Source: an uncultured Ideonella sp.
Lineage (GTDB): Bacteria; Pseudomonadota; Gammaproteobacteria; Burkholderiales; Burkholderiaceae
Length of the DNA stretch: 25,645 bases
Reading direction: 5' to 3'
Assembly (NCBI GenBank): GCA_946479475.1
Contig: CAMLGG010000046.1
Location: 1 to 25,645 of the forward strand
Made by a program: the position numbers and the translations under genes. Every line of letters starts with the position of its first letter. Positions within the stretch are counted from its first letter, which is position 1. The notes under the pieces are model-generated. The model saw only the letters and a list, made by a program, of their open reading frames with translations, was not told the origin of the DNA and did not search any database. Below are positions 1 through 7,971 of the stretch, in pieces.

Positions 1-428
1 TGGCCAAGGTGGGCACCAGCGCGCTCGAATCGCGCAAGCTGGGCTACCTGCTGGAAAGCGACGTGATCGTGCCGAACAAGGACGAGCTGCTGTACGTCGC
101 GATCAGCCAGGCCAGGGCCATGGCCGACGCCGGCTACCGCGCGCCGGCCAAGGCCATGATCCCGGTCGCCGGCCGCATGGGCATCGCCACCATCAAGGCG
201 AGCCTGGTCGGCATGCGCGATGGCGGCTTCATCAGCCAGCACGACTTCCACATCGCCAGCCTGATCGCCGACGTGGTGTGCGGCGGCGAGGTCGAAGCCG
301 GCTCGCTGGTGACCGAGGAGTACCTGATGGCGCTCGAGCGCAAGCACTTCTGCAGCCTGCTCGACCACCCGAAGACGCAAGAACGGATCATGGGCATGCT
401 GCAGACCGGCAAGCCCGTGCGCAACTGA
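1..428 (+). CDS. 3-hydroxyacyl-CoA dehydrogenase/enoyl-CoA hydratase, C-terminal part (5' truncated by window)
   Basis: About 142 C-terminal residues are visible; the reading frame is open to the left edge, so the gene starts outside the window. The segment (SALESRKLGYL, HDFHIASLIADVV, ending in KTQERIMGMLQTGKPVRN) resembles the end of FadN/FadB-like fusion proteins of about 800 residues. In these, an NAD-dependent 3-hydroxyacyl-CoA dehydrogenase is followed by a C-terminal crotonase domain. The family catalyses the hydration and dehydrogenation steps of beta-oxidation in the cytoplasm. The catalytic domains are not in view, so activity cannot be judged. The thiolase gene starts 14 bases downstream, the usual order for a beta-oxidation operon. 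Confidence 0.85.
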   Translation, partial: AKVGTSALESRKLGYLLESDVIVPNKDELLYVAISQARAMADAGYRAPAKAMIPVAGRMGIATIKASLVGMRDGGFISQHDFHIASLIADVVCGGEVEAGSLVTEEYLMALERKHFCSLLDHPKTQERIMGMLQTGKPVRN

Positions 429-442
429 TTGGAGCGACGAAC

Positions 443-1642
443 ATGACCAAGCAAGTGCAAGACGCCTACATCGTCGCCGCCAGCCGCACCCCGATCGGCA
501 AGTCGGGCCGCGGCTACTTCAAGAACACCCGTTCGGACGACCTGCTGGTGCGCGCCGTTCAGGCGGCACTGGCCCAGGTGCCCACGCTGGACCCCAAGGC
601 CATCGAGGACGCCATCATCGGCTGCGCGATGCCCGAGGGCGAGCAGGGCGCCAACATGGCCCGCATCGCGATGCTGCTGGCCGGCCTGCCCAACTCGGTG
701 GGCGGCATCACCGTTAACCGCTTCTGCGCCTCCGGCCTGTCGGCCGTGCAGATGGCGGCGGACCGCATCCGCGTGGGCGAGGCCGACGTGATGATCGCCG
801 GCGGCGCCGAGAGCATGAGCATGATCCCGATGACCGGGGTCAAGCCTTCGTTCAACCCGAACGTGTTCCTCAAGGACGAGAACGTCGGCATCGCCTACGG
901 CATGGGCCTGACGGCCGAGAAGGTCGCCGCGCAGTGGAAGGTCAGCCGCGAGGACCAGGATGCATTCGCGCTGGCCTCGCACCAGAAGGCGCTCAAGGCG
1001 CAGCAGGCCGGCGAGTTCGGCGACGAGATCTGCGCGGTCGACGTGGTCGAACGCTTCCCCGACCTCGCCACGGGCGACGTCTCGGTCAAGACCCGCACGG
1101 TGAGCCTGGACGAAGGTCCGCGCGTCGACACCTCGCTCGAAGGCCTGGCCAAGCTCAAGCCCGTGTTCGCCGCCAAGGGCAGCGTCACGGCGGGCAACAG
1201 CTCGCAGACCAGCGACGGTGCCGGCGCGCTGATCCTGGCCAGCGAGAAGGCGGTCAAGCAGTTCGACCTCAAGCCTCTGGCCCGCTTCGTGAGCTTCGCC
1301 TCGCGCGGCGTGCCGCCGGAGATCATGGGCATCGGCCCGATCGAGGCCATCCCGGCCGCGCTGAAGAACGCCGGCCTGTCGCTCGCCGACATGGGCTGGA
1401 TCGAGCTGAACGAGGCCTTCGCCGCGCAGGCGCTGGCGGTGATCCGCACCGTCGGCCTGAACCCCGAGGTGGTCAACCCGATGGGCGGCGCGATCGCGCT
1501 CGGCCACCCGCTGGGCGCCACCGGGGCGATCCGCGCCGCGACTGTCGTGCATGCGCTTCGCCGCCACAAGCTGAAGTACGGCATGGTGACGATGTGCGTG
1601 GGCACCGGCCAGGGTGCCGCAGGCATCTTCGAAGCGGTCTGA
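443..1642 (+). CDS. acetyl-CoA C-acyltransferase (thiolase II, beta-oxidation type)
   Basis: A 399-residue protein of full thiolase length. It cleaves 3-ketoacyl-CoA with CoA to give acetyl-CoA and a shortened acyl-CoA. The nucleophilic cysteine is C95 in NRFCASG, the catalytic histidine is H355 in GHPLGATG, and the second acid/base cysteine is C385 in MCVGTGQG; a NEAFAAQ motif is also present. The ATG at 443 is preceded by GGAG at 431-434, eight bases upstream, which supports this start over the longer open frame. It follows the hydroxyacyl-CoA dehydrogenase gene by 14 bases, so the two probably form a FadB/FadA-like or FadN/FadA-like pair. Degradative rather than biosynthetic use is inferred from context. 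Confidence 0.95.
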   Translation: MTKQVQDAYIVAASRTPIGKSGRGYFKNTRSDDLLVRAVQAALAQVPTLDPKAIEDAIIGCAMPEGEQGANMARIAMLLAGLPNSVGGITVNRFCASGLSAVQMAADRIRVGEADVMIAGGAESMSMIPMTGVKPSFNPNVFLKDENVGIAYGMGLTAEKVAAQWKVSREDQDAFALASHQKALKAQQAGEFGDEICAVDVVERFPDLATGDVSVKTRTVSLDEGPRVDTSLEGLAKLKPVFAAKGSVTAGNSSQTSDGAGALILASEKAVKQFDLKPLARFVSFASRGVPPEIMGIGPIEAIPAALKNAGLSLADMGWIELNEAFAAQALAVIRTVGLNPEVVNPMGGAIALGHPLGATGAIRAATVVHALRRHKLKYGMVTMCVGTGQGAAGIFEAV

Positions 1643-1644
1643 GC

Positions 1645-2175
1645 GTGGTGAAACGCCGGCAGGTGCTGGTCGCCGGCGGTGCGCTCACGGCCGCCGCCGC
1701 GGCCGGCACCTCGGCCTGGATCATGGGAGGTTCGATGCGATTCACGACGATCGGTGAGGCCAGCGCTGCCGTCGCCGCGCTGGCCGGCAAGCCACCGCGC
1801 ACGAGCGGCGCGTGGAACCTGGCGCAGGTGCTGAACCATGCCGCGCAGAGCGTCGAGTATTCGCTCGAAGGCTTTCCGCAGCCGAAGCCGGCCTGGTTCC
1901 GCGCCACCGTGGGGCCGCTGGCCTTCAAGGTTTTCGACGCGCGCGGCGCGATGAAGCATCCGCTGGACGCACCGATCCCCGGCGCGCCGGCATTGGATGC
2001 GAAGGCGCCGCTGGACGCCGCCGTGCAGCGCCTGATCGCCGCCTTCGACCGTTTCGAGCGCCACGCCGGCGCACTGCAGCCGCATTTCGCCTACGGCGCA
2101 CTCGACAAGCCGACCTACGCCCGCGCGCACCTGATGCACCTGGCCGACCACTGGGCCGAGTTCCAGGAGGCATGA
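1645..2175 (+). CDS. DUF1569 family protein with Tat-like N-terminus
   Basis: A 176-residue protein read from GTG at 1645; a second GTG at 1648 would give 175 residues. The N-terminus KRRQVLVAGGALTAAAAAG has a twin arginine followed by a hydrophobic stretch, so Tat export or a membrane anchor is likely. The remainder resembles DUF1569, a relative of the DinB/YfiT four-helix fold. Candidate metal ligands are H65 (LNHAAQS) and H162/H165/H169 (AHLMHLADHW). No biochemical function can be named. It starts two bases after the thiolase stop codon, so it is probably translated from the same mRNA, although it is not a known beta-oxidation enzyme. Confidence 0.75.
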   Translation: MVKRRQVLVAGGALTAAAAAGTSAWIMGGSMRFTTIGEASAAVAALAGKPPRTSGAWNLAQVLNHAAQSVEYSLEGFPQPKPAWFRATVGPLAFKVFDARGAMKHPLDAPIPGAPALDAKAPLDAAVQRLIAAFDRFERHAGALQPHFAYGALDKPTYARAHLMHLADHWAEFQEA

Positions 2176-2212
2176 CCCCCAGGGCGCCGCGGCGCCGACA
2201 GAAGGAGGCGCG

Positions 2213-3121
2213 ATGATCCCGATCCGTTTTCCTGCCACCGATGGCTTCGAGCTGTCCGGCACGCTGTACGGCGACCCGTCGACCGCCCGGGCCGCCGTGC
2301 TCATTGCGCCGGCGATGGGCGTGCCGCAGGGCTATTACACCGAGTTCGCACGCTGGCTGGCCGGCGGCGGCCGCCTGGTGCTCTGCTTCGACTACCGCGG
2401 CATGGGCGCGTCGCGGCCGATTGCGCACTCACGCAGCCTGCGCGGCTTCGAGGCCGACATCGTCACCTGGGCCGAGCGCGACGCCGCTGGCGCGCTGGCC
2501 TGGCTGAAGGGCCGGGCGCCGGATGCGCCCCTTCACTGGATCGGCCACAGCCTGGGTGGCCAGATCCTCGGCCTGCTGCCCAACCGCGAGCTGATCGCAA
2601 GCGCCGTCACCGTCGCTTCGGGCAGCGGCTACTGGCGCGAGAACGCGCCGCAGCTCAAGCGATTCGTCTGGTGGCTCTGGTACGTGCTGGTGCCGGTCGT
2701 GCTCCCCGTGGCGGGGTACTTCCCCGGGCGCCGCCTGAAGAAGGTGGGTGACCTGCCGCGCGGCGTGATGGCCCAGTGGCGGCGCTGGTGCCTTTCGCCC
2801 CACTACATGATGGGAGAGGGCGGGGCGCAGCTACGTGACCGCTACGCCGCGATGCGCACGCCCATGCTCGCCTTGAGCTTCGCCGACGACGAGCTGATGT
2901 CCAGGCGCAGCATCGAATCCCTGCACGGCTTCTATGCCGGCGCGCCCAAGGCCATGAAGCACATCGCGCCGGCCGAGCGTGGGCTGCCGCGCATAGGCCA
3001 CTTCGGCTTCTTCCGTCCACAGCATCAACCCAGCCTGTGGACAGAAATTGATCATTGGCTGGCGCGGTCCCCCCTGTTTGAGGGTGCGTGCGGCATTGTC
3101 GGCCGTCAACCGGCTTCCTAG
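2213..3121 (+). CDS. alpha/beta-fold hydrolase (COG4757-like)
   Basis: A 302-residue predicted serine hydrolase. The nucleophile elbow is GHSLGG with S113, the acid is probably D225 or D226 in SFADDE, and the histidine is H263 in RIGHFGFF. An oxyanion segment, APAMGVPQGYY, lies near residues 32-42. A hydrophobic, Trp-rich cap (residues 151-170) could bind lipid or a membrane surface. The RBS AAGGAGG at 2202-2208 lies close to the ATG. The substrate is unknown; the position after beta-oxidation genes suggests an acyl ester or lipid, but this is only inference. The last 20 or so residues after HWLA look like a non-conserved tail. Confidence 0.85.
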   Translation: MIPIRFPATDGFELSGTLYGDPSTARAAVLIAPAMGVPQGYYTEFARWLAGGGRLVLCFDYRGMGASRPIAHSRSLRGFEADIVTWAERDAAGALAWLKGRAPDAPLHWIGHSLGGQILGLLPNRELIASAVTVASGSGYWRENAPQLKRFVWWLWYVLVPVVLPVAGYFPGRRLKKVGDLPRGVMAQWRRWCLSPHYMMGEGGAQLRDRYAAMRTPMLALSFADDELMSRRSIESLHGFYAGAPKAMKHIAPAERGLPRIGHFGFFRPQHQPSLWTEIDHWLARSPLFEGACGIVGRQPAS

Positions 3122-3236
3122 CATTCGGTCTCCAGCAGTGAAGCCGCCGCACACACTGCAGCGGGGTCACGCCGGAAGAGTTCGATGTCCAGCCAACAGC
3201 CGGGACATCGGTGGTTCGATCTTCTGGAGACACTAC

Positions 3237-4202
3237 ATGTATTCACGTTCCTCGACCGTGTGGATGGCCTGCGCGCTGATGCTCGGCCTGGCCTCCACCG
3301 CGCAAGCCGCCGCGACGCGCGAGAAGGCCGCCCAGGCCTCCGAAGCGGCTCAAGGCGTGCAGATGGTCCCGACCGGCAAGGGCTACGGCGTGCCGGCGCA
3401 GGGCTACCAGCTCCAAGGCAACAACGTGCCCGATGCCAACGGGATCGACTATCACGGCGGTCCCGTGATGAAGGCCAAGGGCGGCCAGAAGATCTACATC
3501 CTTTGGTACGGCGATTGGGCCAACCAGAGCCCGACCGGCAAGGCGATCATCCACGACCTGATCAACAACATAACCGGCACACCGTACTACAACATCAACA
3601 CGACCTACTACCAGGACAACAACCCGGCCAAGTTCGTCCACAACAAGGTCAAGCTCGCCGGGGAAGCCGACGACGTCGCGAAGTCCATGGGCTCGGCGCT
3701 GTCCGACACGCAGATCCGCACGCTGATCTCCAACGCGATCACCAACGGCACCTTCCCGGCCGACAAGAACGGCATCTACTTCCTGCTGACCACCAAGGAC
3801 GTCAACGCGACCTCGGGCTTCTGCACGGCCTACTGCGGCTGGCACACCCACACCTCGGTGCTGTCGACGGACATCAAGTACTCGTTCGTCGGTGATGCGG
3901 CCCGCTGCATCAACGCCTGCGCGGCGCAGAGCACCAGCCCGAACAACAACCCGGGCGTCGACGGCATGGCCAGCGTCATCATGCACGAGATGGAAGAGGC
4001 CGCGACCGACCCCGACCTGAACGCCTGGTGGCAGACGGCGACCGGCATGGAGAACGCCGACAAGTGCGCCTGGACCTTCGGCACCACCAAGAAGGCGGCC
4101 AATGGCTCGGACTACAACGTGCAGTGGGGCCCGCGCCAGTTCCTGATCCAGCAGAACTGGGTCAACGCGAACGGCGGCAAGTGCGCGATGCAGTACCCCT
4201 GA
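3237..4202 (+). CDS. secreted EXORDIUM / phosphate-induced protein 1-like protein
   Basis: A 321-residue protein with a clear Sec signal peptide (cleavage probably near AQA-A, residue 25). The mature part carries the hallmarks of the plant EXORDIUM/PHI-1 family (Pfam Phi_1, PF04674): YHGGPVM (72-78), YILWYGDW (87-94), then VDGMASVIMHEMEEAATDP (241-259), NAWW, ENADKCAW and a C-terminal FLIQQNWV. Six mature cysteines (C196, C200, C224, C228, C277, C316) suggest three disulfides. The HEMEE segment at 250-254 could bind a metal, but this is untested. The ATG at 3237 has GGAGA six bases upstream. In plants the family affects growth and carbon status; its bacterial role is unknown. It is followed two bases later by an NTF2-like gene. 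Confidence 0.75.
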   Translation: MYSRSSTVWMACALMLGLASTAQAAATREKAAQASEAAQGVQMVPTGKGYGVPAQGYQLQGNNVPDANGIDYHGGPVMKAKGGQKIYILWYGDWANQSPTGKAIIHDLINNITGTPYYNINTTYYQDNNPAKFVHNKVKLAGEADDVAKSMGSALSDTQIRTLISNAITNGTFPADKNGIYFLLTTKDVNATSGFCTAYCGWHTHTSVLSTDIKYSFVGDAARCINACAAQSTSPNNNPGVDGMASVIMHEMEEAATDPDLNAWWQTATGMENADKCAWTFGTTKKAANGSDYNVQWGPRQFLIQQNWVNANGGKCAMQYP

Positions 4203-4204
4203 AG

Positions 4205-4711
4205 ATGCGGCCTCGTGAGCGCATGGCGCTGGCCGCGGCCGGCGCCTTCCTCCTGATCGCTTCGGCCACCGCCGCCGAGACGGCTTCGCCGCCGCCTCGG
4301 CAGCGGGTGGTGACCATGACGCGCTTCGTCAAGGTCTTCAACGATCTGGAGTACGACCTCATGGATGCGCTGCGCGGTGGCAGGAAGGAGGCGGTGGACC
4401 GCCTTCTTTCCGCCGACTTCGAGCAGCGCAACGCAGCGCGGCCCGGCGAACCGGTGCCGCGCGAGGAGTGGCTGAAGTCGCCTGACCTTCCCGTCGCCGC
4501 CGATGCGCAGGTCTGGGAACTGGCGGTGCACGATCGCGGCGAACTCGCCATCGCCAGCTTCCGCCTCAAGGCCAAGGATCGGGACCTGTTCATCGTCGAC
4601 GTCTGGCGTCGCAAGGGCGCCGATGCCTACGAACTCCTGACGCGTTATGCCGCGCCGGTGTCTGCGACGGCGCCCGCCGGCCCGCCGGCCAAGCCGGATC
4701 CGAAGAAGTAG
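4205..4711 (+). CDS. small exported protein, probable NTF2/DUF4440-like fold
   Basis: A 168-residue protein with an N-terminal signal peptide (hydrophobic segment around residues 7-22, cleavage probably near ATAAE). The mature part reads like an NTF2-like/DUF4440 domain: a helix with FNDLEYDLMDALRGGRKE, a short strand with DRLLSADFEQR, then strands ending in LFIVDVWRRKGADAYELLTRYA. The tail is Pro/Ala/Lys-rich. It begins two bases after the stop of the EXORDIUM-like gene, so translation is probably coupled. An internal ATG at 4223 is a possible alternative start. No catalytic residues or function can be assigned. The fold call is by eye and moderately sure. Confidence 0.6.
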   Translation: MRPRERMALAAAGAFLLIASATAAETASPPPRQRVVTMTRFVKVFNDLEYDLMDALRGGRKEAVDRLLSADFEQRNAARPGEPVPREEWLKSPDLPVAADAQVWELAVHDRGELAIASFRLKAKDRDLFIVDVWRRKGADAYELLTRYAAPVSATAPAGPPAKPDPKK

Positions 4712-4722
4712 CGAGCCGGCCT

Positions 4723-4746
4723 CCCGGGATGGCCCTCCCGGGCTTT
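4723..4746 (+). terminator. weak hairpin after the NTF2-like gene
   Basis: CCCGGGA (4723-4729) and TCCCGGG (4736-4742) form a 7-bp stem with a 6-base loop, followed by a short CTTT tract. It lies 12 bases after the stop codon and before the crotonase gene. The T tract is short, so termination may be partial. Confidence 0.4.
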
Positions 4747-4873
4747 GGAGAGCACTCCCCAGCGGGCGAATGCCTGGACCGCGGGTGGCGCTGTCAGAAT
4801 CGACAGCACTGCCCGCGGCCCCTTCTCGATTCCCGATTCGGCGGGGCGCGGTATCCGTTCCCAAGGAGATGCC

Positions 4874-5638
4874 ATGTCCATCAAGACGGCCACGCTCGAC
4901 GGCGTGGCGACGATCGAAATCGCCCGCCCCGAGAAGAAGAACGCGTTGACCCAGGCCATGTACCAGGCGATGGCCGATTCGATCCATGCGGCCCAGGCCG
5001 ACGGCGCCGTCCGGGCGATCCTGCTCACGGGGCAGCCCGGCATCTTCACCTCGGGCAACGACATCGAGGATTTCATGCAGCGACCGCCGCAGGGCGAGGA
5101 CTCGGCGGTGTTCCAGTTCATGAAGGCGCTGCTGGGTTGCGACAAGCCCGTCGTCGCGGCCGTCACCGGCGCGGCCATCGGCATCGGCACGACGCTGCTG
5201 CTGCACTGCGACTTCGTCTACGTGAGCGACGAGGCCCGCCTGGCCATGCCTTTCGTCGGCCTGGGCCTGGTGCCGGAGTTCGCCTCCAGCCTGCTGGTGC
5301 CCGAGCTCATGGGTGCGCGGCGCGCCGCCGAGAAGCTGCTGCTGGGCGACCCCTTCACGCCCGAGCAGGCGGTGGAGTGCGGCATCGCCAACGCGGTGCT
5401 GCCGGCCACGGAGGTGGTCAACCATGCGCGCCGGGTGGCCGAGCGCTTCAAGACGCTGCCGCCGGGCGCCGTGCGTGACAGCAAGCGCCTGATGCACGGG
5501 CCGCGCCGCGAGCGCCTGCTTCAGGTGATCTCCGAAGAGGCCCGGCTGTTCGGCCAGCGCCTGCGCAGCCCCGAGGCGATGGAGGCATTCCAGGCCTTCT
5601 TCCAGAAGCGGCAGCCCGACTTCTCGAAGTTCAGCTGA
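4874..5638 (+). CDS. enoyl-CoA hydratase/isomerase family protein, probable delta3-delta2-enoyl-CoA isomerase
   Basis: A 254-residue crotonase-fold protein. The oxyanion-hole elements are TSGNDIEDF (59-67) and GAAIGIG (99-105). The two glutamates used by hydratases (rat E144 and E164) align by eye with T107 and F127 and are missing. Instead E135 lies in GLVPEFASS, the place of the catalytic glutamate in peroxisomal-type ECI2 isomerases. The likely reaction is therefore shifting a cis/trans-3 double bond to trans-2 so that unsaturated fatty acids can enter beta-oxidation. AAGGAGA at 4863-4869 supports the ATG at 4874. The convergent thioesterase gene ends two bases beyond the stop codon. Confidence 0.85.
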   Translation: MSIKTATLDGVATIEIARPEKKNALTQAMYQAMADSIHAAQADGAVRAILLTGQPGIFTSGNDIEDFMQRPPQGEDSAVFQFMKALLGCDKPVVAAVTGAAIGIGTTLLLHCDFVYVSDEARLAMPFVGLGLVPEFASSLLVPELMGARRAAEKLLLGDPFTPEQAVECGIANAVLPATEVVNHARRVAERFKTLPPGAVRDSKRLMHGPRRERLLQVISEEARLFGQRLRSPEAMEAFQAFFQKRQPDFSKFS

Positions 5639-5640
5639 AC

Positions 5641-6075
5641 TCAGTCCCTCGGGATCTTCCGGGGCTGGCCCTGTGCGTCGATCGCGACGTAGGTGAGGTT
5701 CGCCTCGGTCACCTTCACCACGTACAGGTCCTGCGGGTTGCGCTCGGCGTAGACCTCGACGTGCACCGTCACCGACGTGTTGCCGATGCGGACCACGCTG
5801 GCATAGAAGCTCAGCAGGTCGCCCACCGAGACTGGCTGCTTGAAGACGAACTCGTTGACGGCCACGGTGGCGATGCGGCCCTTGGCGATGCGCGCCGGCA
5901 GCACCGCGCCGGCCAGGTCGACCTGGGCCATGATCCAGCCGCCGAAGATGTCGCCATTGCCGTTGGCGTCGGCCGGCATGGGCATGACCCGAAGCACCAG
6001 GTCCTTGTCGTCGGGCAAGCGCTGGGGGAGGCTGTCGGGCACACTGGGGGATGCGGTGGCGGAGGGGTCGGGCAT
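5641..6075 (-). CDS. acyl-CoA thioesterase, YciA-like hotdog fold
   Basis: A 144-residue hotdog-fold protein close to YciA of Haemophilus and E. coli. It shares NGDIFGGWIMAQVDLAGA (residues 40-57), in which D53 aligns with catalytic D44 of Haemophilus HI0827. It also shares TVAVNEFVFKQPVSVGD and a C-terminal TYVAIDAQGQPRKIPRD. It hydrolyses acyl-CoA to free acid and CoA, balancing CoA pools beside the beta-oxidation genes. A weak AGGA lies just upstream of the ATG. The gene is divergent from the ABC exporter, with only 45 bases between starts, and convergent with the crotonase gene. Confidence 0.92.
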   Translation of the reverse strand: MPDPSATASPSVPDSLPQRLPDDKDLVLRVMPMPADANGNGDIFGGWIMAQVDLAGAVLPARIAKGRIATVAVNEFVFKQPVSVGDLLSFYASVVRIGNTSVTVHVEVYAERNPQDLYVVKVTEANLTYVAIDAQGQPRKIPRD

Positions 6076-6120
6076 GGCCGGTCCTGGTGAAAGCTGCAGC
6101 AAACCGATCGATTTTCCACG

Positions 6121-7971
6121 ATGCGTCGTCACACCCTGGCGGTCTCCGGCGAGCCGGCCGCCGCCACCCCCCGCGTGCACACCGACACCCAGACCCTCAA
6201 GCGCCTGCTGCCCTACCTGTGGGCCTACCGCTGGCGCGTCGGCGCGGCACTGGCCTTCCTCGTCGCGGCCAAGGTCGCCAACCTGGGCGTGCCGCTGCTG
6301 CTCAAGCACCTGGTCGATGCGCTCGACGTGCCGGCGGGCGACGCGCGCGCGCTGCTTGTCGTGCCGGCCGGCTTGCTGCTCGCCTATGCGGCCCTGCGCC
6401 TGTCGACCAGCATCTTCACCGAGCTGCGCGAGCTGGTCTTCGCCAAGGCCACCCACGGCGCCTCGCGCCAGATCGCGCTCGAGACCTTCCGCCACCTGCA
6501 CGCGCTGAGCCTGCGCTTCCACCTGGAGCGCCAGACGGGCGGCATGACGCGCGACATCGAGCGAGGCACGCGGGCGCTGCAGTCGCTGGTCTCCTACTCG
6601 CTCTACACCATCCTGCCCACCCTGGTGGAGCTGCTGCTGGCGCTGGTCCTGCTGGCGACGAAGTTCGACCTCGGCTACGTGTGGATCACGCTCGCCGCCC
6701 TGGCCGCCTACATCGCCTTCACCATCACGGTGACCGAGTGGCGAACCCACTTCCGGCGCAAGATGAACGAGCTGGACTCGCGCGCCCATACGCGGGCCAT
6801 CGACGCGCTGCTGAACTACGAGACGGTCAAGTACTTCAACAACGAGGAGTTCGAGGCCCGGCGCTACGACGAGGGCCTGGATGCCTACCGCCGGGCGCAG
6901 ATCAAGTCGCAGACCTCGCTTTCGCTGCTGAACACCGGCCAGCAGCTGATCATCGCGGGCTCGCTGCTCGCCATGCTCTGGCGGGCCACGATGGGCGTGG
7001 TGGGCGGGCACTTGACGCTGGGCGACCTGGTGCTGATCAACGCGCTGCTGATCCAGCTCTACATCCCGATGAACTTCCTGGGCGTGCTGTACCGCGAGGT
7101 CAAGCAGAGCCTGGCCGACCTGGACAAGATGTTCGTCCTGCTCGAGCGCGAGCGCGAGGTCGCGGACGCCCCAGGCGCGCAGCCGTTGCAGGTCCAAGGC
7201 GGCACCGTGCGCTTCGAGGATGTCGGCTTCGCCTACGACCCGGCGCGGCCCATCCTGAAGGACCTGAGCTTCGAGGTGCCGGCGGGCAAGACCGTGGCGG
7301 TGGTGGGCGCGAGCGGCGCGGGCAAGAGCACGCTGGCCCGGCTCGTCTACCGCTTCTACGACGTGCAATCGGGCCGCATCACCATCGACGGGCAGGACAT
7401 CCGCGAGGTCACCCAGGAAAGCCTGCGCCGGGCCATCGGCATCGTCCCGCAGGACACGGTGCTCTTCAACGACACGGTGGAGTACAACATCGCCTACGGC
7501 CGTGCCGGCGCCTCGCACGAAGAGGTGGTGGCGGCGGCCCGGGCGGCCCACATCCACGACTTCATCGCGGCCCAGCCACAGGGCTACGAGACGGTGGTGG
7601 GCGAGCGGGGCCTGAAGCTCTCCGGCGGCGAGAAGCAGCGGGTGGCCATCGCCCGCACGCTGCTGAAGGACCCGCCCATCCTGATCTTCGACGAGGCGAC
7701 CTCGGCCCTCGATTCGGCCAACGAGCGGGCGATCCAGGCCGAGCTGAAGAGCGCTTCGCGCGGCAAGACGACGCTGGTCATCGCCCACCGGCTCTCCACT
7801 GTGGTGGACGCGCACGAGATCCTGGTGATGGAGGCCGGCCGCATCGTCGAGCGCGGCCCGCATGCGGCCTTGCTCATGCAGGGCGGCCGCTATGCCCGCA
7901 TGTGGCAGCTGCAGCATTCACAACAAGAGACCCGGCAGGAGACGCGAGCGGATGGACACCAAGTGGCTTGA
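6121..7971 (+). CDS. ATM1/HMT1-type ABC exporter (fused permease and ATPase)
   Basis: A 616-residue half-transporter. Residues 30-320 hold about six membrane helices; the C-terminal third is the ATPase. Seen motifs are Walker A GASGAGKS (396-403), signature LSGGEKQ (from L500), Walker B ILIFDE (D524, E525) and H-loop H556. The segment NYETVKYFNNEEF and the DIERGTRA motif are typical of the ATM1/ABCB7 group, which exports glutathione-linked sulfur or metal compounds as a homodimer in the inner membrane. Neither the upstream bases nor the ATG at 6121 show a clear RBS; an in-frame GTG at 6175 is a possible alternative. The last 20 bases overlap the LysR gene. Confidence 0.93.
   Translation: MRRHTLAVSGEPAAATPRVHTDTQTLKRLLPYLWAYRWRVGAALAFLVAAKVANLGVPLLLKHLVDALDVPAGDARALLVVPAGLLLAYAALRLSTSIFTELRELVFAKATHGASRQIALETFRHLHALSLRFHLERQTGGMTRDIERGTRALQSLVSYSLYTILPTLVELLLALVLLATKFDLGYVWITLAALAAYIAFTITVTEWRTHFRRKMNELDSRAHTRAIDALLNYETVKYFNNEEFEARRYDEGLDAYRRAQIKSQTSLSLLNTGQQLIIAGSLLAMLWRATMGVVGGHLTLGDLVLINALLIQLYIPMNFLGVLYREVKQSLADLDKMFVLLEREREVADAPGAQPLQVQGGTVRFEDVGFAYDPARPILKDLSFEVPAGKTVAVVGASGAGKSTLARLVYRFYDVQSGRITIDGQDIREVTQESLRRAIGIVPQDTVLFNDTVEYNIAYGRAGASHEEVVAAARAAHIHDFIAAQPQGYETVVGERGLKLSGGEKQRVAIARTLLKDPPILIFDEATSALDSANERAIQAELKSASRGKTTLVIAHRLSTVVDAHEILVMEAGRIVERGPHAALLMQGGRYARMWQLQHSQQETRQETRADGHQVA

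Noticed and set aside
3015..3042. Inverted repeat GTCCACAG/CTGTGGAC
   Set aside because: Inside the alpha/beta hydrolase coding sequence with a 12-base loop and no T tract; probably chance.
4790..4807. Short inverted repeat GCTGTC/GACAGC before the crotonase gene
   Set aside because: Only six base pairs; too weak to call an operator without comparison to relatives.
5641..7917. Minus-strand open frame of 758 codons across the thioesterase and ABC exporter
   Set aside because: Only the first-listed part 5641-6075 is a recognisable protein. The rest is antisense to the ABC exporter and has His/Gln/Arg-rich composition typical of shadow frames in GC-rich DNA.
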